Positions 1 to 5,510 of a stretch of 7,938 nucleotides of DNA are shown here, piece by piece. Within the stretch, counting starts at the first letter, position 1; each line of letters opens with the position of its first letter. Both the position numbers and the translations under genes were made by a program. The DNA is from Pseudomonadota bacterium (GTDB taxonomy: Bacteria > Pseudomonadota > Gammaproteobacteria > Acidiferrobacterales > Acidiferrobacteraceae). Under the pieces are notes generated by a model. It had not been told where the DNA came from, made no database searches, and saw only the letters and a list, made by a program, of their open reading frames with translations. The stretch lies in NCBI GenBank assembly GCA_021797365.1, contig JAJZZU010000103.1, positions 1-7,938 on the forward strand, in the 5' to 3' direction.

Positions 1-326
1 GCATGCGCGTCCTGCGGCGCACCGACTACCCCGACGGACGCTTCACACTGGCATTTGTCGGCTACGGCGACGAACGCGATACCGCGGTCCTCGAACTCAC
101 CCATAATTGGGACACCGCGAGCTACGAAATGGGTACGGGCTTTGGGCATATCGCGATCGAGGTCGCGGATGCGGCCGCGGCGTGCGCGCAAGTCGCCACC
201 GCCGGGGGTCGCGTCACGCGCCCGGCGGGGCCGATGAAACATGGAACGACGGTCATCGCCTTCGTCGAGGACCCGGACGGCTACAAGATCGAATTCATCG
301 AACGACACGGACCGCGACGCGCATGA
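1..326 (+). CDS. gloA: Lactoylglutathione lyase (glyoxalase I), 5'-truncated by window edge
   Basis: Glyoxalase I isomerises the hemithioacetal of methylglyoxal and glutathione to S-lactoylglutathione in the cytoplasm. The visible 107 residues match the C-terminal four fifths of the usual protein of about 130 residues. The first in-window ATG (position 3) falls within the family motif LGMRVLRR, so the true start and the first metal-binding His lie outside the window. Three other metal ligands of the GloA fold can be placed: Glu in the AVLELTHNW strand, His in GFGHIAIEV, and Glu in the terminal GYKIEFIE. The stop overlaps the next gene's start (ATGA at 323-326), so the two are very likely co-transcribed and translationally coupled. 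The family assignment is firm. Metal preference (Ni/Co versus Zn) is not certain, but a short GloA without insertions is usually the Ni-type bacterial form. Confidence 0.93.
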   Translation, partial: MRVLRRTDYPDGRFTLAFVGYGDERDTAVLELTHNWDTASYEMGTGFGHIAIEVADAAAACAQVATAGGRVTRPAGPMKHGTTVIAFVEDPDGYKIEFIERHGPRRA

Positions 327-832
327 ACAAGTCTGCCCAGGCCGCCCTCCCGCTTTATGATCTTCAGGTGCGGACCGCCGAAGGCGGCGTGCAGGATCTG
401 GGCGCCTACCGCGGACATGTGCTGCTCATCGTTAACGTGGCGAGCGGTTGCGGATTCACGCCGCAATACATGGGGCTCGAGCAGCTCCACCGCCGGTACC
501 GCGAGCAGGGCCTAGTCGTCCTGGGCTTTCCGTGCAATCAATTCGGGGGTCAGGAGCCGGCGGCCGATGCCGAGATCCAGGCCTTTTGCCGACAGCGCTA
601 TGACGTCACGTTTCCGGTGTTCGCCAAGATCGAAGTCAATGGCGCGCACGCCGACCCGCTCTTTCAGTGGCTGACCGCGCGCGCCCCCGGCCTGTTCGGC
701 ACGCGCGCCATCAAATGGAACTTCACCAAGTTCCTCGTTGGTCGTGCCGGCCAAGTGCTCGGACGTTACGCCCCGCGCACCCGCCCCGAGGCCCTGGCGC
801 GCCCCCTCACGCGCGCCCTGAGATCATCATGA
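323..832 (+). CDS. Glutathione peroxidase family thiol peroxidase (Cys type)
   Basis: This 169-residue protein belongs to the glutathione peroxidase / BtuE family, which reduces H2O2 and organic hydroperoxides. The peroxidatic residue is Cys43 (NVASGCGFT) rather than selenocysteine. The rest of the active-site tetrad is visible as Gln77 (NQFGGQEP), Trp132 and Asn133 (KWNFTKF). Cys89, about 46 residues after Cys43, sits where thioredoxin-dependent members carry their resolving cysteine. The physiological reductant may therefore be thioredoxin more than glutathione, which is inference. No signal peptide is seen, so it should be cytoplasmic. The start at 323 gives the normal family N-terminus and an ATGA overlap with the glyoxalase gene; there is no strong Shine-Dalgarno, which fits translational coupling. 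The frame is open much further upstream, but that part only shadows gloA. The gene converges on the ene-reductase gene, 45 bp away. Confidence 0.93.
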   Translation: MNKSAQAALPLYDLQVRTAEGGVQDLGAYRGHVLLIVNVASGCGFTPQYMGLEQLHRRYREQGLVVLGFPCNQFGGQEPAADAEIQAFCRQRYDVTFPVFAKIEVNGAHADPLFQWLTARAPGLFGTRAIKWNFTKFLVGRAGQVLGRYAPRTRPEALARPLTRALRSS

Positions 833-877
833 GCCCTCTCCCGCAGCGACGCCCCCCACAAACAGAAGGGACGCCCC
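833..877. other. Short convergent intergenic gap
   Basis: These 45 bases separate the stop codons of the peroxidase and ene-reductase genes. Only a 4-bp AGGG/CCCT hairpin is visible, with no T-run on either strand, so no intrinsic terminator can be claimed. The two transcripts probably overlap at their 3' ends or end by Rho. Confidence 0.5.
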
Positions 878-2041
878 TCACATGCGCGAGCCGTCGGTCC
901 GCGGCACCCACATCGGGTAGTCCGTGTAACCCTCGGCGCCGCCGCCGTAGAACGTCCGGGGGTCCGGGGTGTTCAAAGGCCCTCCGTCCCGCAACCGCGC
1001 CGGCAGATCGGGGTTGGCCAGGAACAAGCGGCCAAACGACACCAGATCGGCGTCACCGGAGGCCACGACCGCCTGGGCCTTGGGCCCATCATATTCGCCA
1101 TTGACCATCAGGATACCCTTGTAGAACGACCGGAAATAGCCAATGGGAAGCTGCACCCCGCCGTGACGGATGTCGGCCTCCAAGGCCTCCATGATGTGGA
1201 TATAGGCAAGCCCATACGGTTCGAGGGCCTTGACCATGGCGGTAAACGTCGCCTTGGGGTCTGAATCCCGCATATCGTTCATAGTCCCGCTCGGCGACAG
1301 CCGTATCCCCACCCGGCTGGCCGGCCACACCTCAAGCACCGCCTCCAGGACCTGGAGCGGGAAGCGCAGGCGGTTTTGCAGCGACCCGCCATAGATATCG
1401 GTGCGCCGATTCGAGCCGTCGCGCAGGAATTGATCCAGGAGATACCCGTTGGCGTTATGGATCTCCACCCCGTCAAAGCCCGCCGCCTGCGCCTTGCGCG
1501 CGGCCTCGCGATACTGCTCGCGGATGTGCGGTAACTCGTCTGTGGCCAGCGCCCGCGGCGTCACGAACTCCTGCGGCCCTTCATAGGTCGCGGCCTGGCC
1601 TGCGGGTTTGATCGCGCTGGGCGCAACCGGCAATTGTCGCCCGGGCTGGAGCGACGGGTGCGAGATCCGTCCGACATGCCAAAGTTGCAGCACCATATGG
1701 CCGCCTTCGGCATGCACGGCGTCGGTCACCCGTCGCCATCCGGCAACCTGCTCATCGGTGTAAATCCCGGGAGTATCGGGATAACCCAGACCCTCGGGCG
1801 CGATCTGCGTGGCCTCGCTTATGATCAGACCCGCGCTCGCCCGCTGGCGGTAATACTCGACATTTAGATCGTGCGGGACGAACCCGGGACCAGCGCGATT
1901 GCGTGTAAGTGGCGCCATCACGATGCGATTGCGCAGAGGCCACGCGCCGACTTGAAGTGGCGAAAACAAGGTCGGCGGCTCGCGCCCCGGGCGGGTCTCG
2001 GCTCCCGCCCCCGGCTGCGACCTGTGGGTCTTCTGGTCCAT
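878..2041 (-). CDS. nemA: Old Yellow Enzyme family alkene reductase (NemA-like)
   Basis: This 387-residue protein is an FMN-dependent, NAD(P)H-linked ene-reductase with a TIM barrel, acting on activated alkenes such as enones, maleimides and nitro compounds. The core starts at TLFSPLQVGAWPLRNRIVMAPLTR (residues 24-47). The substrate-binding pair is His195 and Asn198 and the proton-donor Tyr is Tyr200, all in HNANGYLLDQF. It is followed by the family hallmark RTDIYGGSLQNR (213-224), and the late FMN-phosphate region is VSFGRLFLANPDL (334-346). The ATG at 2041 is preceded by AGAGGGGG seven bases upstream on the minus strand, which supports this start even though it adds about 22 residues to the usual N-terminus. 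In E. coli nemA and gloA share an operon, so convergence with gloA-gpx suggests a shared electrophile-stress role. The exact natural substrate cannot be read from sequence. Confidence 0.94.
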   Translation of the reverse strand: MDQKTHRSQPGAGAETRPGREPPTLFSPLQVGAWPLRNRIVMAPLTRNRAGPGFVPHDLNVEYYRQRASAGLIISEATQIAPEGLGYPDTPGIYTDEQVAGWRRVTDAVHAEGGHMVLQLWHVGRISHPSLQPGRQLPVAPSAIKPAGQAATYEGPQEFVTPRALATDELPHIREQYREAARKAQAAGFDGVEIHNANGYLLDQFLRDGSNRRTDIYGGSLQNRLRFPLQVLEAVLEVWPASRVGIRLSPSGTMNDMRDSDPKATFTAMVKALEPYGLAYIHIMEALEADIRHGGVQLPIGYFRSFYKGILMVNGEYDGPKAQAVVASGDADLVSFGRLFLANPDLPARLRDGGPLNTPDPRTFYGGGAEGYTDYPMWVPRTDGSRM

Positions 2042-2048
2042 GCACTTA

Positions 2049-2056
2049 CCCCCTCT
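2049..2056 (-). promoter_or_regulatory. Shine-Dalgarno of the ene-reductase gene
   Basis: On the minus strand AGAGGGGG lies seven bases before the ATG at 2041. It decides in favour of the long N-terminus over any internal start. Confidence 0.7.
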
Positions 2057-2065
2057 TCATACGCA

Positions 2066-2080
2066 TTCATGACAAATGAA
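2066..2080. promoter_or_regulatory. TTCAT-N5-ATGAA dyad in front of the ene-reductase gene
   Basis: The inverted repeat TTCAT/ATGAA with a 5-base centre lies 25 to 39 bases upstream of the ene-reductase start, in a locally AT-richer stretch. Position and symmetry suit an operator for a repressor that controls the reductase. No regulator gene is in the window, and the arms are short enough to occur by chance. Confidence 0.3.
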
Positions 2081-2408
2081 ACGGGTGCGAACGCGCCGTT
2101 ACGGTGGTCCTTTTGCATCCCGGGGAATAATCCTCATGATGCCACCCGACCCACGCATCCGCCAAGGCCTTTGGACCGGGAGCACACCCGGCCCATGGCC
2201 CGCCGCCGGGGATTGTGGTTATGGGTCGCGACCAGTATGGGCGGCATATCCGGGGATGCCCGAAGCGCGGCCATGCACCCAAAATGCCCGCGTCGCGGCG
2301 GCCACGCCACCCCTTGGTGCAAACGGCCACCGCGCCTCGCCCGCCCATCCCACAGATCGCGTAGCACCGACTGATCACGCCCCTGGCGTGGATATTGCTT
2401 GGGCGTTC

Positions 2409-2443
2409 GGGGACCCGACCGTCAGGGACGGCGGCGGGTCCTC
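2409..2443 (+). promoter_or_regulatory. Stem-loop just before the permease ribosome binding site
   Basis: The arm GGACCCG (2411-2417) pairs with CGGGTCC (2435-2441) and is extended by a G-U and a G-C pair. Inside it CCGTC (2419-2423) pairs with GACGG (2427-2431) over an AGG loop. The structure ends six bases before the GAGGG Shine-Dalgarno (2449-2453). There is no U-run, so it is not a terminator. It would be a stable 5'-UTR element able to affect translation or mRNA stability; a regulatory role is inference. Confidence 0.4.
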
Positions 2444-2461
2444 TTCCTGAGGGATATGCCC

Positions 2462-3760
2462 ATGCCGGATCTACGCCATAAGGAACATACGCAAGACGCG
2501 GTCTCGGACCGTGAACGCCTCAGTGCCGGGCGCCTGGCGATCACCTGGATGGGCTTCCCCTTCATTCTTGCCATCACCATGACCGGATCGGTCCTGGCCT
2601 TGACCGCGGGCCTGCGCACCGCGGTCCTGGCTACCATGGTCGGCAGCCTCGCCATGTTCGTCTATGTCGGGACGCTTGGTGAATGGGGATGGCGCTCCGG
2701 GCAAAGCTTCGCGCAGATCGCGCAGGGCGTTTACGGGCGGCGCGGCTACCGTATCGTCTCCGGCCTCCTGTCAACGCTGGTCCTCGGATGGTTTGCGATC
2801 AACACCGCGATGCCCGCGGAGATCCTGGCGTCGGCCTACCACATTCCCTACCCGGTCACCGCCGCGGTCCTCGGCATCCTCTATGTGGCCATCACCGCCA
2901 CCGGCATCGTCGGCTTGAGCCGCCTGTCGCTCTCGGCAGTGCCTGTCTATGCCGTGCTCCTCGTGTATGGATTGGCGCACCTCGCGCTTCGCACCGCTGC
3001 GGGCACGCCGTCGGCGTGGCCTGTCCCCACTATGGGCTTTTGGCCGGCCCTGTCGGCGGTCCTCGCAGCGTTCGCCGACTCCGGTACCTTAGCGCCGGAC
3101 TTCAACCGTTGGGCCAAGACCCGCGCCGCCTCGTGGATCGGAAGCGCCTGTGGCTTTCCGCTCGGCTTTGGACTGGCTATGGGGGCTGGCGAACTCTTCA
3201 CCGGATTCCTGCGCGCGGCCCATGCCTCTTATCTTCATCCCTTCCAGAACGGTAACCCGGTAGGGTACCTCCTTGCATTCGGCGGCCTGCCCGCGGCCTT
3301 TGCGGTTGCGGTCGCCGTCATCAACCAGGGATCGAACGCCACCCACTGCCTCTACAACAGCACCGTCGGGGCCGCCAAACTCATGAGCTTGCGCTATCGC
3401 GCCACGGCGCTATGGCTGGGGCTCCTCGGTGTGGCGCTGGCCGCAAGCGGCGTATGGAAATACCTTCTCGACTGGCTGCAGGTGATCGGTTTCGCGGTCC
3501 CGCCGATCGGTGGGGCCTTGATCGCGCGTTACCGCGCCGTGCTCAAACAAGACGGCGCAGCCGAACTCGCTGATCGCACCCCATACGCGCCCTGGATCGG
3601 CACGGCTGTCGGCTGGATAGCGGGCGGCACGATCCTACTTACACACTCCGACGCTACGGCACCGCTCGCCCTCGTCACCTTCGCAGCCGGCTTTCTCGCA
3701 ACCTCGATACTGGATGCGCGCACCGCCGCACGCCGCCAGCCGCAACCCGCGAAGCCCTAG
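2462..3760 (+). CDS. NCS1 family purine/pyrimidine permease (CodB-like)
   Basis: This 432-residue integral membrane protein shows about 12 hydrophobic segments (starting near residues 29, 52, 100, 132, 156, 190, 228, 268, 316, 338, 378 and 398). It resembles the nucleobase:cation symporter-1 family, which imports cytosine, purines, hydantoins or thiamin precursors. Family landmarks are DSGTLAPDFNRWAK (206-219), equivalent to SAGTLTADFVRFGR of CodB, and WLQVIGFAVPPIGGALIARY (338-357), equivalent to the CodB segment ending IPPVGGVIIADY. The region around residues 286-299 aligns with the substrate-contacting segment of CodB but without clear conservation of its asparagines, so the substrate may not be cytosine. 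The ATG at 2462 has GAGGG eight bases upstream; the ATG at 2456 would leave only two. No catabolic partner such as a deaminase is adjacent, so the substrate remains open. Confidence 0.85.
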   Translation: MPDLRHKEHTQDAVSDRERLSAGRLAITWMGFPFILAITMTGSVLALTAGLRTAVLATMVGSLAMFVYVGTLGEWGWRSGQSFAQIAQGVYGRRGYRIVSGLLSTLVLGWFAINTAMPAEILASAYHIPYPVTAAVLGILYVAITATGIVGLSRLSLSAVPVYAVLLVYGLAHLALRTAAGTPSAWPVPTMGFWPALSAVLAAFADSGTLAPDFNRWAKTRAASWIGSACGFPLGFGLAMGAGELFTGFLRAAHASYLHPFQNGNPVGYLLAFGGLPAAFAVAVAVINQGSNATHCLYNSTVGAAKLMSLRYRATALWLGLLGVALAASGVWKYLLDWLQVIGFAVPPIGGALIARYRAVLKQDGAAELADRTPYAPWIGTAVGWIAGGTILLTHSDATAPLALVTFAAGFLATSILDARTAARRQPQPAKP

Positions 3761-4606
3761 GAAGCCGGGTAGCGGGTACGGCGACTCGGCGTCTCACCAG
3801 GGTCTCGGCGACGCGTAGACGCACTGCCGATCGGGGTCGGGGTCAGCCGGTAGACCGTGGGCTCGGTGTGCACCTAGGCGGTCATGCCATCAGGGTGTGC
3901 ACCGCGACACGCAAAAAGAAGCACACTATCGGCAACCCCGGCGCCGAGCACAGCCCCGGCGTCGCTGGCATCGCCCGCCAAAAATGGCGGATGTCGCCTA
4001 GGCGCACGATCACCGAGACATGTCCGGGTGTATACCCAGGGGTCGGGGCCATCACGGCATCGCGCCTTGGCGATGACGCCGGTGGACGCGAAGGACCTAG
4101 GCCGGACCGGAAAAGTCATGGCGGCCGCGTCAGGCCCTCCGGCCAGTGGTGCGCCCCATAAGCGCAGCACCGCACCCCATGCGCACGCCAGGCACCACTC
4201 GAGCACCAAGCCAGACGGCGCTGCGCGAGGCGGCAAAGCCCGCCTGTGTGGTCAGTAAGCAGATGGGCGTGCAGGACGGTTCGCGCATCCGGGACGCGCA
4301 CGCCCAGGTAGGCGAGCGCCGGTAATCGGGATGCCGTCGCGGGAAATAACGCGACCGGCCGACGCAGCTCTACCCGACGTCGGCCAGGATGGTCCCCTCC
4401 GATGACCTAATGAACCACGCAGCGATCGGCGGCCAATCGCTCTATCGCCATCACCCATGACCCGCAAAGGCCCTCCCAGTGTGCGCACTATCGGGCCTCC
4501 GTGAGGCGCACACGGCCAGCGCTCATGGTGAACCGTCGTTCACGGTGCGGGCAAAAGTCTCTACGTTCACCCCCCAGGCCCCTGGCGGGCGCCGCGCGTC
4601 ACGCCC
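3761..4606. other. Gene-poor stretch downstream of the permease
   Basis: About 850 bases hold no recognisable gene. Open frames on both strands are short and rich in Arg, Pro and Ala, as expected for chance frames in high-GC DNA. Some minus-strand segments (about 4120-4240) are mildly hydrophobic and could be decayed coding sequence, but no family is recognisable. Visible structure: GCGTCT/AGACGC (3789-3822), a tandem TCGGGG repeat near 3831-3845, a duplicated GGTGTGCACC, and AGCGAT-N9-ATCGCT (4421-4441). No clear terminator for the permease is seen. Confidence 0.5.
3865..3903. repeat. Two direct copies of GGTGTGCACC, 29 bp apart
   Basis: Identical 10-mers lie at 3865-3874 and 3894-3903. Each is itself a near-palindrome (GGTG-TG-CACC). 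The 29-bp period is close to three helical turns, so both copies would face the same side of the DNA. This would suit paired protein-binding sites, but no nearby gene start gives them an obvious target. Confidence 0.4.
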
Positions 4607-4819
4607 TCAGCCGACATCACCCGCCCCTGCGCTGGCCATGATCCGTTCGACGCCGCGCCCGAAGACTCGCACACCATAGCGCATGGCGGCGGATTGGGCC
4701 GCCAGCCGCCCCTCGCAACGCTCAAAGCGATAATGCGCCAGCCCGGCGGTACGCACGATCTCGCATTGCGCAGGCACCTCATCCGGGGGCCACGAGACAA
4801 CCGATGCCGACATCATCAT
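4607..4819 (-). CDS. Possible small hypothetical protein, 70 aa
   Basis: This minus-strand frame starts with three consecutive ATG codons (4811-4819) and encodes 70 residues ending AGAGDVG. About three quarters of codons end in G or C, and the amino-acid mix (for example RTAGLAHYRFERCEGRLAAQ) looks more protein-like than the other frames in this gene-poor stretch. No Shine-Dalgarno precedes the ATG cluster. An in-frame GTG at 4858 would add 13 residues but also lacks one. I do not recognise the family. It may be a small gene, the remnant of a larger one, or chance. Confidence 0.3.
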   Translation of the reverse strand: MMMSASVVSWPPDEVPAQCEIVRTAGLAHYRFERCEGRLAAQSAAMRYGVRVFGRGVERIMASAGAGDVG

Positions 4820-4858
4820 GCATGGCACGAGGTTACCGGTTGATAACCTGTCTGTCAC

Positions 4859-4880
4859 CGGCCGGCCCGCGGGCCGGCCG
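4859..4880. repeat. 22-bp perfect G/C-only palindrome
   Basis: An uninterrupted self-complementary sequence of 22 bases, composed only of G and C, is centred between 4869 and 4870 and built from two GGCCGGCC blocks around CGCG. It could extrude as a cruciform or act as a dimeric protein site. It is not followed by a T-run, so it is not a standard terminator. A nearby second dyad, GGTTA-N8-TAACC, lies at 4831-4848. Confidence 0.6.
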
Positions 4881-5134
4881 CGCTTCGTGCCAACGGGACA
4901 GTAGGCAGGCAGCGCGTGGGCGCGGCCAACGACTGCTAGTCACATGCCCCGTAACGGTGCATGCTGGCATCGGGCAGCGCGCCACGGGCGAGCGCCGCCC
5001 CTTGAATCGGCGGCGCCGGCCGGATTGGCGGGTCGGCGGCGAGTACGCCCCGGATGCGCGCCGCCGGGGATACAGGGCCATGCGACCGCGACCCGCCGCG
5101 CCGATCCTCGACCATGACCTATCGATATTGTTGC

Positions 5135-5146
5135 ATATTTAAATAT
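5135..5146. promoter_or_regulatory. AT-rich palindromic island, promoter-like region
   Basis: A 12-bp perfect palindrome of A and T only (ATATTTAAATAT) sits within 27 bases of low GC, flanked by GATATT (5124-5129) and AATATC (5142-5147). In otherwise GC-rich DNA this is the best candidate for the promoter or regulator site of the downstream leader and c-di-GMP gene. No well-spaced -35/-10 pair could be assigned. Confidence 0.4.
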
Positions 5147-5229
5147 CTGAGAAAGGCAGTCCCTGGCCGCGGAACCATGGCGGCACATGCCGGGTGCGTC
5201 GAGGTCCAGGGCACATTGCGTAGTAGCGA

Positions 5230-5282
5230 AGGCCATGGGCCTGCGTCACCAGCAAGGCGGCAGCAAGGGGCCGGGCAGGCCC
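5230..5282 (+). repeat. Nested inverted repeats in the leader
   Basis: AGGCC-ATG-GGCCT (5230-5242) overlaps the left arm of a second, longer repeat, GGGCCTGC (5237-5244) with GCAGGCCC (5275-5282). The two pairings are mutually exclusive, as in RNA switches. The loop carries a direct repeat CAGCAAGG (5250-5257 and 5261-5268). A CCCT-GAAT-AGGG hairpin follows directly (5281-5292). Confidence 0.4.
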
Positions 5283-5385
5283 TGAATAGGGTCCCCCTCC
5301 CAACTCCGGTGTCGGATGGCACGAAGTATGCTAAGGGATGGCGCTCAAAGCGGCACGGAGGCCCTCGAACGACGGAGATCGCAGA

Positions 5386-5400
5386 GACCATGGCATGGTC
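5386..5400. promoter_or_regulatory. 15-bp dyad GACCATG-G-CATGGTC
   Basis: A perfect 7-bp inverted repeat with a single central base lies 111 bases upstream of the GGDEF-EAL start. The compact symmetry fits a dimeric regulator's operator. Within RNA it would form only a short hairpin. The function is unknown. Confidence 0.4.
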
Positions 5401-5441
5401 ACAGGCGCAAGGACGAACCTTACAGTGATCAGATACATGGA

Positions 5442-5477
5442 CCGGCAAACTGCTTAAGGCAGGGGAGGGGCTGCCGG
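5442..5477 (+). promoter_or_regulatory. Nested stem-loop close to the c-di-GMP gene start
   Basis: CCGGCA (5442-5447) pairs with TGCCGG (5472-5477). Inside, CTGC (5450-5453) pairs with GCAG (5459-5462). The intervening bases are a G-rich run resembling the downstream Shine-Dalgarno. The structure ends about 18 bases before the ribosome binding site and may be part of a folded 5' UTR. It does not match the c-di-GMP-I riboswitch cores I know. Confidence 0.35.
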
Positions 5478-5494
5478 GGAGACGAGTCGGACCA

Positions 5495-5503
5495 GGGAGG
5501 GGG
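5495..5503 (+). promoter_or_regulatory. Shine-Dalgarno of the GGDEF-EAL gene
   Basis: The purine run GGGAGGGGG ends seven bases before the ATG at 5511. It fixes this start over the in-frame extension to 5316 and over the GTG two codons earlier. Confidence 0.75.
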
Positions 5504-5510
5504 TGTGGCA

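Larger units (their letters stand above)
2042..2461. other. Divergent intergenic region with several inverted repeats
   Basis: About 420 bases separate the divergent ene-reductase and permease starts. No convincing gene is present; the open frames here have scrambled composition and no family features. Visible structure includes CCGGG/CCCGG (2176-2191), GCCGCC (2202-2207) pairing with GGCGGC (2240-2245) around a perfect GGTCGCGACC palindrome (2224-2233), and the strong stem-loop at 2409-2443. A thiamine pyrophosphate riboswitch, which controls some CodB-like transporters, was looked for and its conserved cores were not seen. Confidence 0.55.
4881..5510. other. Intergenic region and structured leader before the c-di-GMP gene
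   Basis: About 630 bases without a convincing gene. The left part (4881-5115) is plain high-GC sequence. An AT-rich island follows at 5121-5147. From about 5200 to 5505 the plus strand becomes purine-rich and dense in inverted repeats, more like a structured RNA leader than spacer. The frame read from 5316 stays open into the GGDEF-EAL gene, but its residues are of low complexity and not family-like. Confidence 0.5.

Noticed and set aside
107..322. N-terminal extension of the peroxidase frame upstream of 323
   Set aside because: This part only overlaps gloA in another frame and has Arg-rich, non-family residues. The family N-terminus begins at the ATG at 323.
422..460. Selenocysteine at the peroxidase active site
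   Set aside because: The codon at residue 43 is TGC (Cys) and there is no in-frame TGA.
2100..2461. TPP riboswitch for a CytX-type transporter
   Set aside because: Neither the CTGAGA nor the ACCTGAT-type conserved segments are present.
4280..4292. GGTTCGCGCATCC as a tRNA T-arm
   Set aside because: No acceptor stem, D-arm or anticodon arm can be built around it.
3868..4301. Overlapping open frames on both strands in the gene-poor stretch
   Set aside because: They are mutually overlapping and rich in Arg, Pro and Ala, without domain features or ribosome binding sites; typical of chance frames in high-GC DNA.
5316..5510. 65-residue N-terminal extension of the GGDEF-EAL protein
   Set aside because: Low-complexity Arg/Gly-rich residues and no ribosome binding site; the strong Shine-Dalgarno fits only the ATG at 5511.
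5200..5510. c-di-GMP riboswitch (GEMM-I or II) before the GGDEF-EAL gene
   Set aside because: The conserved GEMM cores and tetraloop/receptor pattern are not present, although isolated GGCAAAC- and GGCGCAAGG-like words occur.
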